The notes under the pieces: model-generated
Database searches by the model: none
What the model was told of the DNA's origin: nothing
The model's input: only the letters and a program-made list of their open reading frames with translations
Program-made: the position numbers and the translations under genes
Shown here: positions 8,285 through 16,936 of the stretch, piece after piece
How the letters are laid out: the number at the start of each line of letters is the position of its first letter
Numbering within the stretch: the stretch's first letter is position 1
Assembly: GCF_003182255.1 (NCBI RefSeq)
Contig: NZ_QGTQ01000010.1
Span: 1 to 64,000 of the forward strand
Length of the DNA stretch: 64,000 nucleotides
Direction of reading: 5' to 3'
Source of the DNA: Paenibacillus cellulosilyticus
GTDB lineage: Bacteria > Bacillota > Bacilli > Paenibacillales > Paenibacillaceae

Positions 8285-9988
8285 TTAGACCTCGCTTTGG
8301 GTGAGTTGGATGTGTGCGGTAACGGTCAAGCCTCCCCAATCATTGGGGGAAAAGCGTAGTCCGCTTGCCTTGCCATATTCGTTCTTGAGCCGCTGATTAA
8401 CATTCCATAGCCCGATTCCCCGCGATTCGGCAGGCGCATGCTCGGACTCAATCCGGCGCAGCAGCCGTTCGATCTCCTCCGAATTCATTCCTTTCCCATC
8501 GTCACGGATTACAATCTGCACTTCCTCTTCACGCTGTCGTACTTCAATGGCTACTTGGTGAGCGCCCTGACGCCCTTCAATCCCGTGCTGAATGGCGTTC
8601 TCGACCATCGGCTGAATGATCAGCGGGATAATCGGGAGCGTCTCGAACGTCTCGGGGAGCTGAATGTCATATTCCAGCTCCTTGCATAGCGACATGATAA
8701 TCAAGTAATGCTTAGCAAGCTCCAGCTCTGAACCGAAGGTGACCTCTCGCGAGTCCAGCTTCGTATTGTAGCGGTAGTATTCCGCCAAGTGCTTGCTCAT
8801 CTGCTCCACAGAATCGGGAGAAGTGCGAGCTGCCGACATAATGAAGAACAAGCTGTTATATAGAAAATGCGGATTGATTTGCGCTTGCAGCTGCTTGAAC
8901 TCCGCCGTCTTGCGAAGCTCGGTTTCGAGCTTGAGCGAGGAGAACAAGCTCTGAATCTGGGTCACCATATGGTTGAAGCTGCGGAACAACCGATCGAATT
9001 CCTTGTTCACGCCTTCCCTGATCCGCGTGCCGTAATTGCCCTGCTCCACCTGGGAGAACTTCTTGTCTAGCAAGTATACGCTGCGGTAGAAGTTTCGATA
9101 GAACGTGAAGATGACGACCAGGCCGATGAGAAAGATGATAGCGATGCCAGTGAAGAATACCTGCCTTGTACGATTAAGCGGGACAAGAAAATCGCTGACT
9201 CTCGTATAGGTCACCATATAGGTGTCAATCTCCGGCGAATACTTGGACAAAATATAATAATCGCCGTTCTTGCTGTGATAGTCGAATTTCATAATGGTTT
9301 GATTGTTAGCTTCAACGGTGCGTTTAACTTCCTCTACAATAGACGCTTCAACCGTTGTGCCATTGGTCAGCAAGTTCTCTCCAATGAGATAGAATGCATT
9401 GGAGCTTTTACTGTTCACCGCTTTGTTCAATAAATCGGTCAACGCTTGCGTCTTCAGCTTAATCCCGACTACATATTGGATGTCGGACGGCTTGAAGGAA
9501 GGCTTCATGATCGAAGAGACCGAGAAATAATAAAGCCCTCCATCGATCACTTGCCAGCCTTGGGAAGTCGCGTCCATCAGGAGCTTCTCTATATTCGAAT
9601 CATGGCCTGTGGTAATAAAATCGCCATCCGTCTTCCAATAGATGTTGAGCGAGTCGATCGACTGGCTGAACAGAACCGATTCCATCATCCGATCATGAAT
9701 GTCGTTCTTGTTCATCTGGACATCGTAATTGTCCAATACCTTCTTGTCGTGATCATACAAGCGGACCCGGTTGTCTACCGTATACTGCATGCCCGCTTGG
9801 CTCGATTCCGCTACGACGCTGTCGAGAATGCTGTCCGCGTAGTCCAGCTGATTCATCGATGATTGTATGAGATTGTCTTCCAAAGTGCGGGAGCTTATGG
9901 CGTTCAACCAATAGAATAGGCTGAGCGTAAGCAGCAGGAAGAGAACAAAGAAATAAATGAACCGCTTCATCGTCATCCACTTGAACAT
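8285..9988 (-). CDS. YesM-type sensor histidine kinase
   Basis: 567 residues. An N-terminal membrane helix (FIYFFVLFLLLTLSLFYWL) and a second near residue 280 (FFTGIAIIFLIGLVVIFTF) bracket a ~240-residue extracellular sensor domain. A HAMP linker follows, then the His_kinase domain with phospho-histidine motif QLQAQINPHFLYNSL and the ATPase domain with QPMVENAIQHG, RDDGKGM and RGIGLWNVNQRL. Start is the ATG at 9988 with AGGAG 7 nt upstream. Cotranscribed with the response regulator and divergent from the ABC operon. The family usually senses extracellular carbohydrate, sometimes through a binding protein; the ligand is unknown. Confidence 0.93.
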   Translation of the reverse strand: MFKWMTMKRFIYFFVLFLLLTLSLFYWLNAISSRTLEDNLIQSSMNQLDYADSILDSVVAESSQAGMQYTVDNRVRLYDHDKKVLDNYDVQMNKNDIHDRMMESVLFSQSIDSLNIYWKTDGDFITTGHDSNIEKLLMDATSQGWQVIDGGLYYFSVSSIMKPSFKPSDIQYVVGIKLKTQALTDLLNKAVNSKSSNAFYLIGENLLTNGTTVEASIVEEVKRTVEANNQTIMKFDYHSKNGDYYILSKYSPEIDTYMVTYTRVSDFLVPLNRTRQVFFTGIAIIFLIGLVVIFTFYRNFYRSVYLLDKKFSQVEQGNYGTRIREGVNKEFDRLFRSFNHMVTQIQSLFSSLKLETELRKTAEFKQLQAQINPHFLYNSLFFIMSAARTSPDSVEQMSKHLAEYYRYNTKLDSREVTFGSELELAKHYLIIMSLCKELEYDIQLPETFETLPIIPLIIQPMVENAIQHGIEGRQGAHQVAIEVRQREEEVQIVIRDDGKGMNSEEIERLLRRIESEHAPAESRGIGLWNVNQRLKNEYGKASGLRFSPNDWGGLTVTAHIQLTQSEV

Positions 9989-10094
9989 AGGCTTGCTCCT
10001 GTCTGCATAAGGTCTGATCCTTCGATGTAGTAAAGTCGTTCATCTATCATAAATCATATCCTCCCATAGAAGAAGCAGATGAAGCGCATAAAAA

Positions 10095-10108
10095 TGAAAG
10101 CGCTCTAA
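10095..10108. promoter_or_regulatory. cre-like catabolite-responsive site 1
   Basis: TGAAAGCGCTCTAA matches the CcpA cre consensus TGWAANCGNTNWCA in 13 of 14 positions. It lies in the divergent control region in front of the sugar ABC operon. Confidence 0.55.
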
Positions 10109-10154
10109 AGAGGTTAACGGCGTGGTTATGATGTTAATTTCGAGGCATATCGAG

Positions 10155-11174
10155 ATGAAAGCGCTTTTGGTAGCATTGCATTATACATCAGGTTGCACAC
10201 ACAACTGGGAAGAGGGGGAAACGAAAATCGCTACTTTAAACTTACAGAAGGGTATCCCGAGGACAAAGAAAACCACCTGGAAAAAAGAGACGAAAAAAAA
10301 CTGGCCGCTGTATCTGCTCTGCCTTCCGGCGATCGTTCTGGTCATCATTTTCTCGTATGCGCCGATGGTCGGGGTTGTCATTGCTTTTCAAGATTATAAG
10401 CCATGGCTGGGCATGCTTCATTCGAATTGGATCGGGCTCGACAATTTCGCTCGGATATTCCAATATGAAGAGTCCAAGCAGGCGATCGTCAACACGCTTG
10501 TTATCGCTGTCATCAAGATTGTTGTCGGCATTGTCGTTCCCGTCATCATGGCGATCCTGCTCAATGAGATTCGTTTCATGGGGCTGAAGAGAGGTATTCA
10601 GACCTTAGTCTATCTGCCGCATTTCTTATCCTGGGTTACGATCGCTGGCATTATGATTGATATTCTCAGCTTGGACGGGGGAATTAATGCCTTATTGCAT
10701 CGTGTGTTCGGAATGGAGCCCATTTATTTCTTAGGCGATCCCGCTTACTTCCGGGCGACTGTCATCATCAGCGACCTGTGGAAAAATTTCGGCTTCAGTA
10801 TGATCGTCTACCTGGCTACCATCGTCAGTATCGATCCTTCCTATTACGAAGCAGCGGAGATAGATGGGGCAACGCGCTTTCAGCAAACCCGATTTGTAAC
10901 GCTGCCTAGCATGATGCCAATGATTATTGTTATTTCGACGCTTGCTCTAGGTGGCATTCTCGATGCTGGGTTTGATCAAATTTTCAACTTGTACAACCCG
11001 CTTGTCTACAGCACCGGCGACATCATAGACACGTATGTTTATCGCTCCTCCTTACTGAGCGGCCAATACGGCTTCGGTACCGCAGTCGGATTGTTCAAAT
11101 CGGGAATCAGCTTGATCCTGATTGTCATCTCGTACCGCATCGCCTACAAAGTGGCTGGCTACAAAATCTTCTAA
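10155..11174 (+). CDS. Carbohydrate ABC transporter permease (LplB/UgpA type)
   Basis: Integral membrane component of an oligosaccharide importer, with about six helices. The first is LYLLCLPAIVLVIIFSYAPM, followed by VVIAFQDYKPW, both typical of LplB-like permeases. The coupling loop EAAEIDGATRFQQTRFVTLP is the EAA motif that docks on the ATPase. The start is uncertain. In-frame ATG codons at 10122 and 10155 have poor ribosome sites and would place a cre-like site inside the gene. A strong AGAGGGGG (10211-10218) stands 8 nt before an in-frame ATC at 10227, which would give the 315-residue N-terminus usual for the family. The coordinate given uses the ATG at 10155. It is followed by a second permease and a binding protein; no ATPase gene is present, so a shared MsmX-type ATPase is likely. 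Confidence 0.85.
   Translation: MKALLVALHYTSGCTHNWEEGETKIATLNLQKGIPRTKKTTWKKETKKNWPLYLLCLPAIVLVIIFSYAPMVGVVIAFQDYKPWLGMLHSNWIGLDNFARIFQYEESKQAIVNTLVIAVIKIVVGIVVPVIMAILLNEIRFMGLKRGIQTLVYLPHFLSWVTIAGIMIDILSLDGGINALLHRVFGMEPIYFLGDPAYFRATVIISDLWKNFGFSMIVYLATIVSIDPSYYEAAEIDGATRFQQTRFVTLPSMMPMIIVISTLALGGILDAGFDQIFNLYNPLVYSTGDIIDTYVYRSSLLSGQYGFGTAVGLFKSGISLILIVISYRIAYKVAGYKIF
10156..10169. promoter_or_regulatory. cre-like catabolite-responsive site 2
   Basis: TGAAAGCGCTTTTG contains the palindrome AAAGCGCTTT, identical to the core of the site before the xylanase gene (27917-27926). It matches the cre consensus in 12 of 14 positions. It would lie in the 5' leader if translation starts at 10227. Confidence 0.5.
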
Positions 11175-11187
11175 GGAGGGACCAACG

Positions 11188-12057
11188 GTGTACCACAAGA
11201 CATTAGGCTACAAATGCTTCTCAGTCGTTAACCATTTCTTGCTGATCGTGATCGCGCTGTCCTGCTTCCTGCCATTGCTGCATTTGCTGGCGCAATCGTT
11301 CAGCAGCAAGGCTGCTGTCAACGGCGATTTAGTCTTATTCTGGCCGGTTGAATTCAACTGGGATGCTTATGTGAAGACATTCCGCAATTCGAACTTCACC
11401 GGCTCCATGTGGATATCGGTCGTGCGAACGGTTGGCGGCACCCTGCTGAGCATGTTCGTGATCACAACGGCGGGATATGCGCTATCCAAAGAGTTTCGCG
11501 GACGGACGGCGCTGATGTGGTTTTTTGTCTTCACGATGCTGTTCTCTGGCGGCTTGATTCCGTCCTACATTTTAATTTCCAGTCTGGGATTAAAAGATAC
11601 ATTATGGGCACTTGTGCTTCCAGGGGCGTTCGGGGCTTATAATCTCATTCTGATTATGAACTTCTTCAAAACGATACCTAAGGCGCTTGAGGAGGCCGCC
11701 TTCATAGATGGGGCGTCTTTCTTCCAGACCTTCGTTAGGGTGTACCTGCCGCTCTCGCTGCCGGGACTGGCTACAGTTGGACTATTCATTATGGTAGGTC
11801 ACTGGAACTCCTGGTTTGACGGCATCTTATATATGTCCGACACTAGCAGATACCCGCTGGCTTCATTCCTACAGACCGTCGTTGTCCAGAATTCGGCGCA
11901 AGGCATGGCACTTAGCGCATCCGAAGCTGCTGCGCTGTCCGAGCAGAGCATCAAGGCGGCGCAAATTTTCATCAGCACCTTGCCGATCATTCTCGTTTAT
12001 CCGTTCTTGCAGCGTTATTTTGTCAAAGGCATCGTTCTTGGCGCTGTCAAGGAGTAA
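11188..12057 (+). CDS. Carbohydrate ABC transporter permease (LplC/YtcP type)
   Basis: 289 residues from the GTG at 11188, supported by AAGGAGGG at 11173-11180, 13 nt after the previous stop. It has a first helix LLIVIALSCFLPLLHLLAQS, a periplasmic-side loop with WPVEFNWDAYVKTF, and the cytoplasmic coupling loop IPKALEEAAFIDGASFFQTF. The terminal YFVKGIVLGAVKE is typical of YtcP-like proteins. It forms the transmembrane heterodimer with the permease upstream. It belongs to the same operon as the lipoprotein gene that follows after 31 bp. Confidence 0.92.
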   Translation: MYHKTLGYKCFSVVNHFLLIVIALSCFLPLLHLLAQSFSSKAAVNGDLVLFWPVEFNWDAYVKTFRNSNFTGSMWISVVRTVGGTLLSMFVITTAGYALSKEFRGRTALMWFFVFTMLFSGGLIPSYILISSLGLKDTLWALVLPGAFGAYNLILIMNFFKTIPKALEEAAFIDGASFFQTFVRVYLPLSLPGLATVGLFIMVGHWNSWFDGILYMSDTSRYPLASFLQTVVVQNSAQGMALSASEAAALSEQSIKAAQIFISTLPIILVYPFLQRYFVKGIVLGAVKE

Positions 12058-12088
12058 GTTATTTTCATAAAAAAAGGGGTAGAAGACA

Positions 12089-13801
12089 ATGAAAAAAGTA
12101 AAGGTTATGCTTTCCGTTCTTTCTTCAGCAGTCCTTATGACGGGCGTGTTGGCTGGCTGCAGTTCTAGCGAGAAGGGGTCGGACGGAGCGTCGGGAACCT
12201 CGCCTAGCGGCTCTTCGTCAGAAGCGACGCTGAAAGACGGCAAATACGATCCGCCGATCACCATTACAATTGCCAAGCAGCAGGATGAGAACGCCGGCAA
12301 CTATTTGCCTGGCGAAAGCCTAAACGATAACGTCCTGACTCGTTGGGGAGCGAACAATCTCGGCATCCAAATCAATACGACGCTGGTTGGCGGAGATGCC
12401 GGCACTTATAATACGAAGCTGCGGCTTGCGCTTACGACTGCGGAGAAATTGCCGGATGTCGTGCCGGTCTATGACACGTCGCTGGTCAATGACCTTGTCC
12501 AATCCGGAGCGGTACGTGATATTACCGAGGACATCAAGAAGTATATGCCCGACCGTCTGAAGGAGATTTATTCTCAATATCCAACGACGTTCAATCCGGT
12601 CGTGAAGGACGGCAAGATCTATGGCATGGCCATCGCCCCGAACCTGGTGGAAGGCGAAGTTATGCTGATTCGTCAAGACTGGCTGGACAAGCTGAATCTG
12701 AAGGCGCCTACGACGATCGATGAATTCGAGAAGGTTATTGCCGCGTTCACGAATGAAGATCCAGACGGCAATGGCAAGAAGGATACGTACGGATTCACGT
12801 TCTCGGGCAAAGACGGCTACAATACAGGCTGGGTCAGCGATCCGATCATGATTTTCAGCGCCTTCACGGGCAAGAACCTTCCTGGTGCCTGGAATAACGA
12901 CAACGGCCAATTGACGTACGGCTCCGTGGCGCCTGGCAATAAGGATGCGCTGGCTAAACTGCACGATTGGTACACCAAGGGATACCTGAATAAAGATCTA
13001 GCGGTTAAAGGCGCTTGGGATGCGATCGCCGACTTTACGGAGGGCAAAGCCGGCATCATCATCGGCCGACCTTGGCTCTATGGAAGCGTTAAGGATCTCG
13101 AGAAGAACGTTCCAGGCGCGAAAATAGCCGCCGCTCCGACGATCAATGGCACGAGCGGTGACCGGACGTACCAAACGGCGCAGCTCAACGACGGCGTATT
13201 CATGTTCAACAAAAATTTCAATAACATGGAAGCCTTCTTCTTGTACTATGACAAGCTTTACGATGCTGCCTTCGGGACGGGCGACTTCCAATACGGGTAT
13301 GCACAGGGCTATGATTACGATATCGTCGACGGGCAAGTGACGTATGATTCAACCAAATTCAATAAACCGCTGGCAACGATTCAAGGCGTAGGCAAGATGT
13401 CCTTCACCAAGAATACGCCTTCTGTGGATGGCCCGGGCAAATCGTTCTATGATTTGGCGAACGGCGCGGAGCCTAATACCGGCGTACTGATCCATTCAAA
13501 TGCACTTGATCCAACCATGAAAGACGGCTACCTGATTTCGTATAACAATCGGGATTCCCTGCTTCCATCAGCGTTCAACGGACCGCCTACGAAGACGATG
13601 CAGACGAACTGGGAGCAGCTGTATACGATGGAGAAGGAAACGTTCACCAAGATCATTTATGGCAAGGAGTCCATTGATTCCTTCGATGACTTCGTCAAGC
13701 AGTGGAATGACAAGGGCGGAACGCAAATTACGCAAGAGGTCAACGATTGGTATGCCAATGCAAGCAAAGTGGACTTCATGAGCGCCATGGGGTTGAAGTA
13801 A
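12089..13801 (+). CDS. Extracellular sugar-binding lipoprotein of ABC transporter (LipO/LplA type)
   Basis: 570 residues, the large type of family 1 solute-binding protein found with LplBC permeases. The signal peptide MKKVKVMLSVLSSAVLMTGV ends in the lipobox LAGC with Cys24 as the lipidated residue, followed by a flexible Ser/Gly-rich tether. The body contains DWLDKLNLKAPTTIDEFEKV and NEDPDGNGKKDTYGF, which resemble the calcium-binding loop and hinge of this family. It captures oligosaccharide outside the membrane and delivers it to the two permeases upstream. A strong terminator follows. The ligand is probably a plant oligosaccharide, judging from GH127 and xylanase genes nearby, but this is inference. 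Confidence 0.93.
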   Translation: MKKVKVMLSVLSSAVLMTGVLAGCSSSEKGSDGASGTSPSGSSSEATLKDGKYDPPITITIAKQQDENAGNYLPGESLNDNVLTRWGANNLGIQINTTLVGGDAGTYNTKLRLALTTAEKLPDVVPVYDTSLVNDLVQSGAVRDITEDIKKYMPDRLKEIYSQYPTTFNPVVKDGKIYGMAIAPNLVEGEVMLIRQDWLDKLNLKAPTTIDEFEKVIAAFTNEDPDGNGKKDTYGFTFSGKDGYNTGWVSDPIMIFSAFTGKNLPGAWNNDNGQLTYGSVAPGNKDALAKLHDWYTKGYLNKDLAVKGAWDAIADFTEGKAGIIIGRPWLYGSVKDLEKNVPGAKIAAAPTINGTSGDRTYQTAQLNDGVFMFNKNFNNMEAFFLYYDKLYDAAFGTGDFQYGYAQGYDYDIVDGQVTYDSTKFNKPLATIQGVGKMSFTKNTPSVDGPGKSFYDLANGAEPNTGVLIHSNALDPTMKDGYLISYNNRDSLLPSAFNGPPTKTMQTNWEQLYTMEKETFTKIIYGKESIDSFDDFVKQWNDKGGTQITQEVNDWYANASKVDFMSAMGLK

Positions 13802-13814
13802 AAAGGTTGATGGG

Positions 13815-13845
13815 AGCCGGTGTATATCCTACACTGGCTTTTTTT
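13815..13845 (+). terminator. Rho-independent terminator of the sugar ABC operon
   Basis: AGCCGGTGTA (13815-13824) pairs with TACACTGGCT (13830-13839) across a 5-nt loop with one G-T pair, followed by a run of T's. Confidence 0.9.
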
Positions 13846-13850
13846 CTGCG

Positions 13851-14715
13851 ACTGACCAATTGACTATCAAGATTTTTTAATAACCTCTGTCGAAGTTTTA
13901 CCTACTCACTTTCGATGGAGGTTATTCTATGCTATTGCCTAAAAATCGAATCACGCCAAAGGAGAAAATTTACTTCAGACCAGAGTTTGAGCACTGCCTC
14001 CATTGTGGTGAAAGCTCAAGAGAAGTCATACAGCCTGGAAAAAGAACATCTCGACCCTTCATGAGGTTATCCAAGTATGGAGCATGGATTATGCATGCCC
14101 TAATTCAGATTGCAACTATCAAGATACCTACTACAAATCTTGAAAAGTGGAATCGCTTGTGATGTAACACACCTCTTACGGTTTCGACGTGTTGGCGCTT
14201 GTGGGTCAGCTCCGTTTTAAATACAACATGACAATTGCAGAACTTACAAACGGAGGAATTGCTACATCTGAACGTAATTCTCAGCGACTATACGAGGAGT
14301 ATTGACGTTGTTGCGTTCAAGCGTCACTGATCACGTGAAAGATGAACTTAAGCAGGTTGTAGATACACATGGAGGTATAATCTCCATGGACGGAGTTCAA
14401 CCCGAAAAAGGTGACGAAACCTTGTATGTTGTCCGGGAGGTATTCAGCGGCACTATTTTAGTTGCTAAAAGTGTAAAGAGCAGCTGGAACGAATACATCG
14501 TTCGTTCCGGAGAGTTTGTCGTGTTCGTGGATGATGCTCTTCGCCAACAAAACCTGCTCAAAAGACTTCAGGACGGTAGTTACGATACCTTCCGGAAAGA
14601 ACGTGAAAGATGGTCTAAACGATTGGAAGAACCAACGAAACGTAGCCGCTTCAGACGTGACCACAGAAATACCTTCATGAAGAATAACAGAGGCATTGTT
14701 CGTTAATTGGTCAGT
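13851..14715 (+). mobile_element. Remnant insertion sequence with 11-bp terminal inverted repeats
   Basis: ACTGACCAATT at 13851-13861 is the exact reverse complement of AATTGGTCAGT at 14705-14715, giving an 865-bp element just outside a terminator. It encloses a decayed transposase. The dinucleotide CG flanks both ends, possibly a target duplication. The family was not identified. The element is too short for its transposase type and so is probably internally deleted. Confidence 0.7.
13929..14706 (+). pseudogene. Decayed transposase gene
   Basis: Fragments in different frames read as one transposase. The start gives MLLPKNRITPKEKIYFRP and a zinc-finger-like CLHCG. After a frameshift near 14040 the text continues as STLHEVIQVWSMDYACPNSD. 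Further on come LVGQLRFKYNMTIAEL and SERNSQRLYEEY. A final open stretch (about 14302-14706) begins with HVKDELKQVVDTHGG and contains ISMDGVQPEKGDETLYVVRE, likely the first catalytic aspartate region of a DDE-type enzyme. At least two frameshifts and in-frame stops (14159-14168 region) break it, and the 3' catalytic part appears missing. It cannot make active transposase. Confidence 0.7.
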
Positions 14716-15153
14716 CGTAGTTTTAAAAGCAAACGGTTGTCCGCCGAGGCGTCGCCCTATACGGAAGCTCATTCCATCCTTCCGTCGGCGCATCCTGCCC
14801 CTTCTTTCCTTCTTTTCCGTTCTTTTCGCCGCCTGATCGAATTGCATCTATCACCTACAGTACCTGTAAAGGCCCCTTGATCATGCGGCTGCCTTGGCGC
14901 ACGTACTTAGCCATCAAAGCTCTATGATAACCTCCTTGCAAGCGATTAGGTCAATCTCGCTGTTTTCTGCTGCCGTATGTGTTTTCTTTAACATTTGCTA
15001 TTACCCATACGGATTTTGATTTTAATAAGTGTGTAAAAGGTTGTTTACAAATTACATTTAACTACATTTTACGACAAAAATAGAAGTGGTTGTAAGTGTA
15101 ATAAAAAGGTAAAATTGGAATGTTGTTAAAATAAACCGAGGAGATGAAGTGAA
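14716..15153. other. Intergenic junction between IS remnant and AT-rich island
   Basis: The left half is GC-rich like the chromosome; the right half (from about 14980) becomes strongly AT-rich and leads into the RCC1-type gene. No gene or known RNA was recognised. The last 100 bp presumably hold the promoter of the downstream gene, but no clear -35/-10 pair stands out. Confidence 0.4.
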
Positions 15154-16686
15154 ATGTATTTTCAAAGAATCAATTTTGTTTTCTGTTTAGTTCTAATTAT
15201 TCTTGTTTCTTCAATTCCTGTTTTTAATGGAGAAGTATACGCATCTAGTCAGGGAAATCTAAATCTTCCAAGTATTTATCCATCCAAAGGATATGCTACA
15301 CATGTTCTTTACAATGACCGTGTCTTTGGATGGGGGGAAAATGTCTTTGGCGTAATAGGTAATGGAGAGAATACTGATCGAATTACACCAACACTAATTT
15401 CCGGACTATCAGAGGTTAAACAAATAGCAGGTGGGTACGATTATACCCTGTTTTTAATGAATAATGGGACAGTTAAATCTACTGGATGGAATTCTTATGG
15501 TGCAGCAGGATATGGGGATACAATTCACCGTAGCACACCTATTACTATACCAGGATTAACAGGAGTTAAACAAATTGCAACAGGAGAAATAAGCTCTTAT
15601 GCATTATTAGAAAATGGAACAGTAATGGCATGGGGATGGAATGGCTATGGCCAATTAGGATTGGGGGATTATGTAGATAAAGGAACTCCTACTTTAATAC
15701 CCAATCTAAGTAATGTGAAACAAATAATAGCTGGTTACTACCATGTATTTGCGATCTTAAATGACGGAACTATAAAAGCATGGGGATATAACGGAAATGG
15801 AGGCTTAGGGCTGGGTGATAACATTGATAGAAATACACCAACAACTCTTAATTTAAGTAATGTACAACAGATTAGTGCAGGACATGATGTCTCGTTTGCC
15901 ATCTTAAATGACGGTACAGTAAAAGCATGGGGATATAATGAATATGGCCAGCTAGGATTAGGAAATACAACCGATTATTATATTCCAACTAATGTACCTG
16001 ATCTATACGGAGCAGTTCAAATCGAAGCAGCATATGATTACACGCTTGTTTTGATGTTGAATGGGGAGATTAGAGCTATGGGATACAATTTTTACGGATC
16101 ATTAGGTCTAGGGGATAGAGTTGATCGATTAATTCCGACAGTAATTCCAGGGCTTACAACTGTGGTTCATATAGCAGTTAGTCAAATCGGCTCCTATGCA
16201 GTACAACAAGATGGTAAGATCTTCGCATGGGGATATAACGAATATGGGGATCTTGGTCTAGGGGATTTTATTAATCGGAATGTTCCTACAAATTTGCAAC
16301 TACCATCTGAAACTGCAACTTATATTTACGATTCCGCTAATAGACTATCTCGAATCACATCTTCTACAGGGGTTGTTATTAATTTCACCTATGATCTAAA
16401 TGGGAATTTAATAAATGTACAAAAAGTAGAAGCCTCTCAATCTGTCATCTCTAGCCAACAACTACTCATGAGTTTAAATGAAAGTTCAAGCGAAATAGAA
16501 ACCCGAAATAGAAAATTAGAACTGAGAACAAGACATCAAACAATAACTATGACCGATCTAATTACTGACATGACTAGTACAAATGACGAAATTGAAAAAT
16601 TAGAAGATCAACAGAGCAATATAACATATCCAAACAATAATGAGACTAGTGAAGTCCTCGCAACTTTTGCCCGTTTTTTTCAATGA
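15154..16686 (+). CDS. Secreted RCC1-repeat beta-propeller protein with C-terminal YD-type repeat
   Basis: 510 residues with an N-terminal signal peptide (hydrophobic VFCLVLIILVSSIPVF, likely cleavage after VYA near residue 30). Seven copies of an RCC1 signature occur about every 50 residues, for example GWGENVFGVIGNG, GWGWNGYGQLGLGD-like and AWGYNEYGDLGLGD variants; seven is the number needed for one closed propeller. After about residue 385 come two YD-like stretches, TYIYDSANRLSRITSSTG and FTYDLNGNLINVQ, then a hydrophilic tail with coiled-coil character. GAGGAGATGAAGTGAA precedes the ATG. It lies 250 bp before a giant RHS protein that is also YD-rich, and both are much more AT-rich than the surrounding genome. 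Function is unknown; a surface-binding or carrier role is possible. Confidence 0.85.
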   Translation: MYFQRINFVFCLVLIILVSSIPVFNGEVYASSQGNLNLPSIYPSKGYATHVLYNDRVFGWGENVFGVIGNGENTDRITPTLISGLSEVKQIAGGYDYTLFLMNNGTVKSTGWNSYGAAGYGDTIHRSTPITIPGLTGVKQIATGEISSYALLENGTVMAWGWNGYGQLGLGDYVDKGTPTLIPNLSNVKQIIAGYYHVFAILNDGTIKAWGYNGNGGLGLGDNIDRNTPTTLNLSNVQQISAGHDVSFAILNDGTVKAWGYNEYGQLGLGNTTDYYIPTNVPDLYGAVQIEAAYDYTLVLMLNGEIRAMGYNFYGSLGLGDRVDRLIPTVIPGLTTVVHIAVSQIGSYAVQQDGKIFAWGYNEYGDLGLGDFINRNVPTNLQLPSETATYIYDSANRLSRITSSTGVVINFTYDLNGNLINVQKVEASQSVISSQQLLMSLNESSSEIETRNRKLELRTRHQTITMTDLITDMTSTNDEIEKLEDQQSNITYPNNNETSEVLATFARFFQ

Positions 16687-16936
16687 AATCAATGAAATCA
16701 TTGGTCCCCACTCGATGTAGCAGTGAAGCATACTTATGAAACTTGATCAATGCAAGATATCGCTGACTTCTTATGAATCCGCTTTCAATTTCGAATGCGA
16801 ATAGTAAATAATAGTGGATTGATGAAATTACATCGTATCCAGTCAATATCAGGAGTAGCTTAAGGTCACACTGAAGAGAAAGATTACTAGAAGTCTAAAT
16901 CCAAGTGTATAAAATTGATAACTGGAGGAACTTCAC

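Noticed and set aside
12320-12964. Minus-strand open frame of 214 codons within the binding-protein gene
   Set aside because: It is fully antisense to a certain lipoprotein gene, and its composition (many Arg, Val, Leu, Ile) is that of a codon shadow.
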